Origin: Ectocarpus siliculosus | Taxonomy: Eukaryota; Sar; Phaeophyceae; Ectocarpales; Ectocarpaceae | Reading direction: 5' to 3' | NCBI GenBank assembly: GCA_000310025.1 | Contig: FN649747.1 | Span: 502,068 to 566,067 of the forward strand | Length of the DNA stretch: 64,000 bases | Shown here: positions 25,264 to 35,711 of the stretch, piece after piece | How positions within the stretch are numbered: the stretch's first letter is position 1 | How the letters are laid out: every line of letters begins with the position of its first letter | Notes under the pieces: model-generated | What the model was told of the DNA's origin: nothing | The model's input: the letters and a program-made list of their open reading frames with translations, nothing else | Databases searched by the model: none | Position numbers and translations under genes: made by a program

Positions 25264-28200
25264 TCAAGAGGGCCGCCTGCCGGTTGATGACGTTGCTCCT
25301 CTGCCATTGGTCGAATACAACTTTTCGACCGTCGGCGCTGACTTTGGCGCTGTCAACGGCACCAGCCGGGGGTACTGAACAGATGACGAGGGTCGGGGCA
25401 GCAAAGAGCCGGCGCGAAGGGCGGCGCGAAAAGGTTGTTTGAGGAGCCACAATAGTTTGAAGTTCTGAGTGCTTTGGAGGAAGCGACGTCGACTGGGCGA
25501 AACGTATGTGGCGCCGAGACTTCTCGAAGCAATGGGTTTGAATGGAGGAAGCCACAGCGCTACCGGCGATCCATATTATTCACTCGTGCGACACAGCATC
25601 TAACAACAGCAGCACCCAACCTAATGGTGTTCGCATGTCAACCACGCCGCTGAAAGTACAAACCACAATCGCGACACACGGGTCTCAAGCTTGCAGTACG
25701 AGGTGAATAGCATGCCCCTCGTGCGCACGTGCTTCTACGCCAAACTGGACGAGATCGGGCACACTGTACCTTTGAGACACTAACGTTCCCGTCCGCCGAC
25801 ACCGAACCACTGCCCCCTCCACCTCCCCTCAGCAACCGCCCTTTCAGTCCCGGACCTCCCGAACCCCCCACATCGTCCGTCGTTCCCGTTCTCTCAAAGA
25901 GCAGTGGACCCTGAGGACCTTTCGGTGGAACGGTTCCGGGCTCGCCCGACGCCGAAGACGCCGTCGCCGATCCACGCGGGGCTATCTTTCCCGGGGTCAT
26001 CACGGGTTGCGTCCGCCCTGGTGTCCTGGACGTCCCGATACCGTTAACACTGCTGCCGTCGCCGCCCCTGCCACCGCCCCTGCCCTGTTCGCCGTGACCG
26101 CTTCCACCGTTCTCGCCTCCGACTTCGACAACGCGATCGTTGCGGCCGCCCAGTCCCCCCGCGCCCGTGTACCACTCGTCGAGCCCTTTCGGTACCTGTG
26201 GGGTGCCGAAGCCTCCCAGTGGGCGGTTGCACGACAGACATTTCGAGCCGATCAGGACGTCTTTGTCGCTCGGGACCATGGACAAAATGGCCGTCGCGCG
26301 AGCCTGGTATGAGGAGGAATGAGGGAGAAGGGAGAAATGGGTTAGATAGGCCAAAGCAGAGAGATAGCAGGGCGGGAGGGACGACAACGCCGCAAAACAA
26401 TACGCATGCATGACACCCTTAGAACACGAAGTACTTCGGTTAAAGTTTCTAGGTTCTACCGTTAGCGGAGTATCGGAACTGGCACGCCCGACACAAAGAT
26501 AGCACATAATTGCACCTGTTCTAGCTCGATCTGAAGTCGTTTCATTGCGACCGAACTGTTCTGGTCCTTCCCGAGCACCCTGCCTAACCGTTGGAGTTTC
26601 GTCTGTTCGTTGGCCGACTTGTTGATTTTCAACGTCATGTCTTCGAGCGCCTTCTCGATCTCAGATGCGCCGGCCTTTGAACTAAGCTCTTTGCTAAGTC
26701 GCGAAAACAACCCTTGCATGGTTTCCACGGTGGTCCCAAGGTCCTATTTTTTCCGAGGGTTGGGTGCGCAAGGTAGCGTGCTTGTGGACGGACAGAGGAG
26801 GTGAGTTTGAGTGCCACGGGGGGGCGTGGGTGGAGCGTTATGCTATTCTATTTTGCTAGAGGGACTATAATGTGTGTCGCACGTTCCGTAGGAGCTTCGA
26901 CAGGCACGGAGCATATATGCATGAGCACCCCCATGTGAGATTATCAGTCGTTTCTATCGATGATTTTCGCGATGGGTTCCATTCATCCAACAACCCCATG
27001 AGTTTGTTCATGCCTAAGGTCATTGTTGTATCATACGCGAATCAGCAGCAAAGGGAAAGCTGTTCGCGTGAAGACTGTACCGGTCTGCCTCACAGGAAAT
27101 ATAGCATCGACGAGTAACACCCCCCGAATGGGATGAACCGAATGCATCAATACGAAGAATAATGGAATCTCTGCCTCTTACTGCGATGGCCTGCGAGCGC
27201 TCTCTATCTGCATCCACTTCGCTTAGGACGAGATGCATCGTTCGTTGGAAGCCGGCAAGAGTGTTTTCCATCTCCCCCAGCTTTCCCTTCACGCTATCCA
27301 CGGGTGCGCTGAGCTGCCGGATAACCGATTCCCGTTCCTTATCCGCGCGCTGAGCGACGTAGACCGTCAGGTCCTCCAGCGTCACGGAAAGTCGAATCTG
27401 TTTGTGCGCATACGATACATATTCATCGGGTTTTGCATGGTGTACCTTGATTTTCGCTATTCTGTCATTGTGCCGTTTAAGCTTTCTCGGAGGGCACCCA
27501 GGTGACTTGTGGGGCGCATTCCGTGTCAAAGTTGTGCGCACCCATGTCTTGAAAAGTGACAAGCGTGGAGTTGTGAAATGGTTTGGAGCTTCAGTCAAGT
27601 CGAAGCACACGCAAGTACCTACCGCAAGGTCTCCGGTGCCAACACAGTGGTTCAGTACGTTCGAGAGGGCCTTCAAGAGCACAACCATTCCTGCCGGAAA
27701 AGGCATTTTTTCCGAGGTGCCGTGTCTCGTATAGGTCAGGCAGTTGAGCTTGACCCACGCTTGAGGTGACGCGCCGCTCGTCGACGACTCTACCCCTTCG
27801 CTCCCACCATTTTCCCCCCCGCCTTCCTCCGCGGTGGCGCCTTCGGTGATCCCGCCCCCTCCTGCGAGGTTTGCTGTGACTAAGGCGGTAGCGGCTTCAG
27901 CGCTGGAGGTGCGACGGTGGTGCTTGGTATTTCCCCCGTCTTCCGCTCGACGTGCCTGCAGAACCTGAGCTTTGACGAAGGCGAAAAGCGTGGTGCCTAG
28001 GTCCGTCGCTCGGTCGGAAAAATGCTGAGGAGCAAACAAATATACGGTACGAAAGGGTTGGAGTCAAACGCGGGCAGGGTGCTCGGGCCCGGCGGACATG
28101 TACTCGCTTTCTTCCCGTGCGTATTTTCACTCGGTTCCCTACTCACCTCCCTCTCCTCACCACCCTTCCGCCCCTCCTTTTCCCCAATGTAACTCTTCAC

Positions 28201-31200
28201 CCACCATTGCCGCAGGGCTGTCCATGGCGATATCTTTGGCAAGCGTAGCGGGATCTCCAATCTCCTCCTCCAGCACCCTCGCCCTCTCTGAAATGTTCAC
28301 CAAAAGGTGGCGGATAGCCCCCATACTGCGCAGCTTGTTGGCAGATACCTCGTTGCTGGATATTGCCTCGAGAGACGAGAGAAGCGAGCGAAGCTCCAGC
28401 TTCAGCTCAACGAGAGCCTTGTGAACGACCTTGCTCTTTTCGTCGACGGCGTTGGAATCTAGGCGCGCGAGAAGCTAGAGAACGTGAGCGCGCGAACGAG
28501 TGCAAAGGCAATGGGGGCCAAGCCGTTAAGCAGAGCAGTGAGTTCCACTTTCCCATGGTTACAAAGTCACGGGAAATCACGATATCTTTCCTCGACGCCT
28601 CGCCTTGGTGCACACATATGGTGGATGCCTGAAAACCAATTTCGAAGAGGAGAGCTGCTTTTGGTCAATCGCGGTACCATGCCCTGGTGATCGCTGCTGT
28701 TACATCAACCGACAACAACTGAGTCGAGCGACTCATGTTATAGGGAACGCGGGGATTCGGTGGCTGTCTTCGCTGATAGTCCTCATGAGACGAACAACAG
28801 CTCAGCAAAAGTAGAACAAACCACCCGGTGAAGCGATGCTGAAGAAAATGCGTCACAAACGAATGTCGCTCATTTCCTTGTACAGGGGACTCACCCTGTT
28901 GATCGCATCGGCGTTTTGTTGCGCCTGTTTCAGAAACCTTCGGTTGTATTCCTCATCCTTGGCAGCTATCAAGGCCTCAAGCTCTTCCAGTGAAATCTCG
29001 GTGCGCTTCTCCTGGTCCTCCACACGATCTCGAACGGCAATGATCTCTCGCTGCAGCTTCCCTAGGTCTCGCCCCATTTGGCTGCTTTCTTCACTCGGCC
29101 TCTCTAGTGACATACTTTGAGCTACGGGCTGGCAAAGTACGTACCGGGTGGACAAAGGCGGCGGTGATGATGTTCGTTCGGGCCTTGGATGCATGGTTTA
29201 TCGTTGAACCCTTACACAGCAGTTGTTGACGAAATATTTTGTCTTCGGCAGCAACATGTTGTGGCGTCTTATTGAGAAGGCTTGTTGTTGTGTATGCTCT
29301 AGGCTAGGGGGGGCACCAGGCCTGCTACCTCTTCCTGACCTGTGGACCCGAATGCTGCTGTTTTGGGTGCGCGTACTCGTCGGAATCCAGGGCCGCCTTG
29401 GCCTGGTGGTCCCTGCTGTGTGGATCGTTGTGGTGTGATTTGTTGACGTCCTCCTGTCCGACTCTTCGCGCTTGCCTTTGCCCATCCCAACCCGCTTCCA
29501 GGCTCATCAATTGATGTTGAAGGTTCTCCAGCTCGGTCTCTTGGCTCTGGAGTTGCCTACCGTTAGCAAATTCACGCTGAGGGTGTCAGGTCGGAGGGAC
29601 TGAAATTACAGACGAATGCCGCCGATAAGATTAACGTAGCGCACCGGCTGAAATCGACCGTGAAGCGTCGTTAAGGACAGCGACGACGGTTTGCCAAGTG
29701 CTGGTCCTCGACGACGGTAAAATTCACCCAAAAACTATTTTTTTCTCTAAGACGGATAGTACCGTGCGTGGTGACTTTTTCCTTCGGGTTAGGGTTATAT
29801 TGCTGTAATCGCCCGTAAGGGTGAAGGTCGGCGGAATCTGCTATGTTGATATGCGTGTGGGTGTGTGAGGATGTTGGGGAGGTTCAATCGAGATATTTTC
29901 CTTTAGGCGGAGTCCGGCATATGCGGTGTTTACCGCAGCAAGGAACTCTATCGAATGGTACATAAGCCTCCATCCCTTCTTGGCAGCAGAGACCCGGTCA
30001 AGCGACTCACCCCTTTCGTCGACAGCGCATGGACTTAGAGGTATCCTCGCTTCATATCCCAGGCCAAATGTTCCTCCAGTAGTTACTTCAATCCATTGAT
30101 CGACCAACTAACCATCCACCCATCCACCTCTATTCCACTCCTCTCACATTGCCATTGATGTAAACATGAGCACCGGATTCCCTCCCATAGCTCCGTCGAA
30201 CATTCCTTGCACCCCACCAGATGATTCTCGTTTCTGGCGCGAGTGAAAGGGCAGAGAGCAGTTGGTGTTAGATTTGCTACGACTCTATGGCACGCACGTA
30301 GTTGATTGATCGTTGTAGAGCGCACATCCTTAGGTTGGTGTTGTGTTGTGTTGTGTTGTTGTTGTTGTTGTTGTTGTTTTCGTCCTATTTATTTTGGCGA
30401 CAGTCCCCCCATTTTTCGTGGGGAGACGCGTACTACACTTTTCAGTGCATCTAGAGTACTGCACGTTTCGGTGTATTTTTTCGTACAACTACAACCATCC
30501 AGGGTCATACAGGAGGGGGTAAACACCAAGGCTTTTTTCTTCTTAGTCCTCAAGCAAACCCGGACTATCCGCGCGTGCAACGAATACTTGAACGTAGGGA
30601 ACCGCTTAGATATCGTGACTTTGCCTCGAAAGTAGTGATGATCCTCCAGCAGTTTTTCGACCATTCTCCACTTGCAGAACACAGTGCCGACCAGAACGGC
30701 GAACTCTCTAGCTGTATCATTGGGACCAAAGATTCAACTCCACACCGAATGAAAATAACCCAGGTCATATTCGCCGGAGAGGGAGAACGCCCGCCCTCGG
30801 CTCTGATCCCAATCTGAGAACAGGGCCTGCCCTGTATTGGGGCCTTTCGACCCTTGTATCCCATTATCCTTAACAAAGGAAAGGTCGTGGGTTCGAATCT
30901 CAGCACGTGTGATGTCTTTTTTCGCCAGATAAATACATTGATATCTGGCGACGCAAACACCAAGATCCATCTGAAATGAAGCTGGCAGCGCTGATTATTT
31001 CTCGTCTACAGGATAGCCCCCTCAACATTGACAGAAAAGTAGATGATGATCGTACCTTGTCGCGCGATTACAGCAGCCCTTACCATCTATTTCCGCGTGG
31101 TGGGCATAGCAAAAGAATCTCTCTTATGGTTCAGTGCGTGACCTCGCAAGAATTTCGACTGTTGGTTGTGTGGGTTCGCACCTCTCAGGCGTGATCCACC

Positions 31201-34189
31201 CGCAATTCAGGCGCGGATTGAGCACTTGTGAAATACACGCAATAAAGTATGAAGAAACAGCTGAACCTGCTCGCAGTAGTTTAGATTAAAGGCAAACGCT
31301 ATTGCAGGAGGAAAAGTGGATAAACCTATCTGCTCTGTTTACCTCGCTGTGACCCCAGCTGGTGCATCCAACACATACGGAATGTGTTGACTGGCGCCCA
31401 GATCATACGGGACGAAAGCACACACATCATACATGTAAGGCTGGTTTGGACTTGCAGATCTCCCAACAAATGGTGAAGGTAGGTCTGTACGTTTGGTGAC
31501 GCACCGTGGTTTGTGGCAGATAATTTTGTCGCATACCCCGGCGGTGATGATGTAGAACAGATCATGATTGGTGAGTCCTGAAACCGTGCGGTATTGAGGA
31601 GCTGCTTCGTAGCAGACTTGCGACCGCGAAACTCGCACGCTTGTCGGCAGGAGTTCTGAACTACTGCTCCACATGACTTGATGAAAACGTTTTTCAACAT
31701 GGTAAATATGCGTAGCTGAGGCAACAGCAACAACAACGGCGCCTTAGACTTTTCCGTGCACCAACCGAGGGGCGACGTTAGGACTTTGCAAACGATCGCC
31801 CTCAAAGTTCTGGAGCTTCGCAGGCGGTGTAGTTGGTATAGGGGGCTTTTTCAAAGAGGAATATTTACCTTGTTATCCTTGTGATGACTATGGTGGTCTT
31901 TGTAGTGCGAAGAGGCCGAGGACCCATGCCGATCCTTGCGCTCTCCTTTCTTTGACAGTTCTACATCTCTCCTTGTGATCTCGTTCGGAGCATCAGCCAG
32001 AGTGGGCTCCTTAATATTGCTCACTCTCGGCTTGGTGCCCGCGCGCTTGCGGGCTTTCTGGGGCCGCTGTCCACGTCGTCCTTCAGAATGCGCACCTGCT
32101 GATGATACTTTTCCTGCTATGGTGCTAGCGCCTTTGGGTCTATCATCGTCTCCGGCAGTGCCACCTCCTGCTTTCGCGACTGGAGTTCCTGCATTCCTTT
32201 CTAGTCGCGGGTCTTGCTCGATCTCTTCGAAACCTTCATCTTCGGGACCCGCAACAGCAGTGAGGTTGGAGGGGTCCCAATGAGAACCCGAGGACGAACC
32301 GCGCTTTTGCCGGCTTGGAAACTCCCCCCCCCCCGCGCTAGACTCGTCCGAATTTTGCCGATGTGGGCTCTCCGTTGAAGTTGTATATGTCTCTCCGTGT
32401 GATGGCCCCCTTGCCGCGTCTTCAGCTGAACATGGCAGGGAAGAGTTGTCGTCATCATTTGCCGCCTGCCGATGCCGAACTTCCCGTTCTAGCTCTGTCT
32501 TATTGCTCTCCTTCTCGTCACTGCTGTCGATGTCCAGTATCTCGCTTCCTGCTTCGCGACACGTGTTTTCGGATACAAGTGGGTTCGAAGAATAGAATGT
32601 ACGGAATTGAGGGATACGTGACACACCAACAATGATTCGATGACGAGTTCAGTTGAGATGTCGGTCAGGCTGAAACTCTGTCGAGGGCTCAGTGCCATTC
32701 AGAAAACCTCCACCTTGCAGCGAAGAATTGCTTGTTTCCGACGAATTGCTTGCCCAGTCCAGCTTGGTGACAAGCATGTCCCTCCACCAGTTTTGAAGAG
32801 TGATCACGGCACACTCCACAGGATCATCTCTGCGAGATCCGAAAAAATAGAAAAGTCGCATCTGATGAATCCACGGCACTGCGCTAATGTTCGCCTATGG
32901 TAAGTGAGTGATGGGCGAGATGACCTATCTTTCATGATGTCCACAATACTCCGCGAAAGCCAGAGCCTAAACAGGTATGATGTAAAATTTTCTAAAAATC
33001 GTCGACGCTGTGTTCCCTTCCTGTGCATTGCTAGCTTAAAACAACCTATCGGGGTCAGTCGCAGAAGAACCCAGGATCCGAGGAAATATTTCTTGTGAAC
33101 CCGACACAAGAGAACATGAATAAACGTACATATCAGAGGGCTTGTAGCTCTTTCTGTTGAGGATGCTCATCCACACTTCGATGACCCTTTGTCCCTTGTT
33201 CATGTCCCACATCCCTTGAAGCTTGACTAGGTCCTTCTCCAGGACGGCCACTCGATGCGTGAGGAACACCAAGTCCTCGTTGGAAACGGCCGGAGGCTCT
33301 GCTTGATCGAAAATTCAAGCGGTGAGGAAGCGACAATTTCCTTTGCTCAGTTGTGGAAGCCATCGCTTCATTTCTACGTGCACCAACGTGCATAGCAGAT
33401 TTGCTTCGTGGGTGCGCATGCGTCTAGAATATACAGAGCTCCTGAAACTGCACCTCCCCAACCCCTCTTCGAAAAATGCCAACAAGGATGGTTGTCACTG
33501 AAAACACGAACCTGTCGGGCCCTTTCACATGGCGATTAGTGTACGAGGGCGTGCCGTTGTCAACCGTAGAGCGGTGAATGTTGACCGATGTTAATGACAG
33601 AGTGGCCAAAGAATGCAAGCACGCCATATCGTCACTCACAACAGACCGACGCTGGCCCGACGGCTGGTTTCGCACCTTGTTCATGCGCCTCGTCAGATCG
33701 ATTGTTGTGCCATTCCTCGATATCATGCTCGACAAGAGCCGAACGATCCACGTCGCTCTGCTCAGGGGCTCCAACAGCAATCGTTTCATCTTCCCTAGCA
33801 ACTCCCGCGTCAAGGTTTTCACCAGAAGCTCCCGTCAAGTTCGCGGTATTGGCGCTAGTATTTGCCCTGCGCGCGAAGTTCTCCGCCTTTCGCTTGGCCG
33901 CTGCTTTCCGACTCATGTCTGCGACCTCCGACTTCCAGGCCATCATCATCTCCACCTGTTTGCCAAGTTTGGCGATTGACGACTGCTGCTTTGAGGCAAG
34001 CGCTCCGACTACTCGCTCCAAAGCGTCCACCTCGGCCAGCTGCGCTTGTCGGATGTCGTCCATGCGTGGCGCCCATGGGACCTCTTCAGGTGGTGGGTCT
34101 TCCATGACTTCCGCTGCTCCTGTGAGTGCAATCATTGGCGGAGCGACAGCTACAGGGGGTCCAAGAGGTGTATGCGTTGCCTCTTTCAA
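25264..34189 (-). CDS. Coiled-coil protein with DUF4795 domain (QRICH2/C16orf96 type)
   Basis: DUF4795 is the coiled-coil-plus-CxxC domain of QRICH2, a sperm flagellar protein, and C16orf96. Exons read on the minus strand include 34189-33676, 33298-33130, about 32890-32650, about 32560-31869, 29556-29340, 29128-28895, 28474-28205, 28024-27755, 27397-27182, 26743-26516, 26303-25770 and 25374-25264 (stop TGA). From 29556 onward every junction is phase-consistent. Successive exons carry heptad-like helices, for example KLQREIIAVRDRVEDQEKR and TLEDLTVYVAQRADKERE. These are followed by the hallmark KCLSCNRPLGG, a Gly/Ser/Pro-rich tail and a terminal KLYSTNGRG resembling the YGTDGR-type end of QRICH2. 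The intron between 31.9 and 29.6 kb, the exact second and third junctions and the true start are unsettled. Confidence 0.72.
29557..31868 (-). other. Large intron of the DUF4795 gene
   Basis: No convincing exon is seen in this 2.3-kb span, although the phases of the flanking exons (0 before, 2 after) do not match, so at least one small exon is probably hidden here. It holds a GTTGT then GTT microsatellite at about 30,340-30,378. Around 30,880-30,915 there is a GGGTTCGAATC box resembling a tRNA T-arm or polymerase III B box, but with no complete cloverleaf. Confidence 0.45.
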
Positions 34190-34665
34190 AGGCTACCATG
34201 ACATAAAACCTACCCAATGAGAACACGCCCTCTCGAGGGCGCTTACATCGAGGAAAAATGAGAAACACTGCTGTCATACCACTTGAATTCCGCCGCAGGC
34301 GCGACATTTTCCGCCAAACGGCACAGGTTGCGGCGCCGGTTCAACCATTTGCCAAGCCACCTACTTGATGTAGTACTAAGTAGGTGTCGCGACATCCGAA
34401 CGCCCCAGCATCTCGCCACGCGACCATTTGAGGGCATACGGTGTGACGAACGGCTTCTGAAGAGGCTCAGGGCCGTACACCGTCGACCATAGCCACGAGA
34501 CTACATATGCGATGTCACAATGGCAGGTGAGGCAGATCTACAGCAGTACAGTGTACAAGCAGTAGTACGGAATCTGTGACGGAATAAAAAATGTCCAAAA
34601 TGAATGCGTGTACTGTAGCGTCACTGATTCATCAGCGCAACAACTACAGTACATGTAATACGATG

Positions 34666-34752
34666 TATCTCATATCCATCTCACCCTTGCACACGTATTG
34701 AAGTACTACTGCTGTACATGGCTGGCCTAACGTGCGTGTGGTCGTTGGGTGT
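34666..34752 (+). repeat. Direct repeat, copy 1
   Basis: This is copy 1 of a roughly 90-base direct repeat found again at 35068-35161. Shared blocks include TATCTCATATCCATCTCAC, AAGTACTACTGCTG, ACATGGCTGGCC and a GTGGTCGT.GGGTGT end. The spacing between copies is about 400 bases. Confidence 0.8.
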
Positions 34753-35067
34753 GTGTACGACAGCCGTATGTAGACTACAGTAGTCTACGCATGCAATTTG
34801 GGGCAGCAGACGCAATTGGTCAGTTTACGCCGACGGGAGTATAGACTAGAACCCAACGAGGGCGGTCGACAAGGACAAGACCTTGACTGAGAAGAGTTTG
34901 GCTGGCAACATCAGGGGAAAAGTTTCTTCGATTGGGTGTCTTTCTCAGGTTGGTCGGTGGCCGGTCTACTACAGTCGGGGAAAAGTCTCATCGGTGGGTC
35001 TCTCATTCATTCTTGACTCACCACTAACAACACCAACACCAATACCAACGCAATCACCACGCCATAC

Positions 35068-35161
35068 TATCTCATATCCATCTCACGCTCGCACGCGTAT
35101 TCAAGTACTACTGCTGAACATGGCTGGCCAAACGACCAGCGGGTATGTGGTCGTGGGGTGT
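35068..35161 (+). repeat. Direct repeat, copy 2
   Basis: This is copy 2 of the repeat at 34666-34752, with scattered substitutions and a few extra bases before the terminal block. It lies about 550 bases upstream of the ankyrin/coiled-coil gene start, so it could be part of that gene's upstream region or a mobile-element relic. Confidence 0.8.
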
Positions 35162-35711
35162 CAATAATCAAACTTTGCACTATCTTCAGCACGCATATTT
35201 GGGACCGACCAGATATTAATAGGCCGGATAGCGCCACTTCTTTGGACACTGGAGACCACAAATATATTGTTTGGGTGGGTTCTTATTAATTTTCAGTTTT
35301 GGGGACGTAAGCTGCTGTACCTTTAGTTACATAGTCCACCTGTTGTACGTAGGCCTACATCGACCGGCCCACGTCCGGTTGCCCACAGGCGTCTCAACTA
35401 AATCGACTGTCGTGAACGACTTCAAAGCATCCCTTTGAGGACGGTCTCGAGAAGCAGGCCTTGAGCAGGGGGTCTTCGGAAAATGGAGCACACCGTTTGT
35501 GAAAGAACTGGTTGAAATTCTGGATGGGTCACTGCTAGGAGACATATACGGTGGATACGCGTCCCGAGGTGTGCAGGATGATTTATTGTTCCAAAGTAGG
35601 GGGAATGCTATACTTCAACTAGCGAGAGTGAGCAAAAGGCACGCCGTTTGTGGTGGTATATTTAGACAAATTCTACATTTGCATCAAGCTTCTCTCTGCT
35701 TGTTCCACATA

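Larger units (their letters stand above)
34190..35711. other. Divergent intergenic region with a repeated segment
   Basis: This lies between the DUF4795 gene (minus) and the ankyrin/coiled-coil gene (plus), so it should contain both promoters. A segment of about 90 bases starting TATCTCATATCCATCTCAC occurs twice in direct orientation, at 34666-34752 and 35068-35161, with about 10 differences. An open frame continues upstream of the chosen ankyrin-gene start to 35499. No TATA-like element can be assigned with confidence. Confidence 0.5.

Noticed and set aside
25638-26507. Gly-rich 289-codon frame on the minus strand as a complete gene
   Set aside because: It contains an exon of the DUF4795 gene plus intron sequence on both sides. 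The acceptor at 26305-26304 and the donor at 25769 delimit the coding part.
30838-30960. tRNA gene suggested by GGGTTCGAATC
   Set aside because: Only the B-box-like part is good. No acceptor pairing or A box at the right distance could be found.
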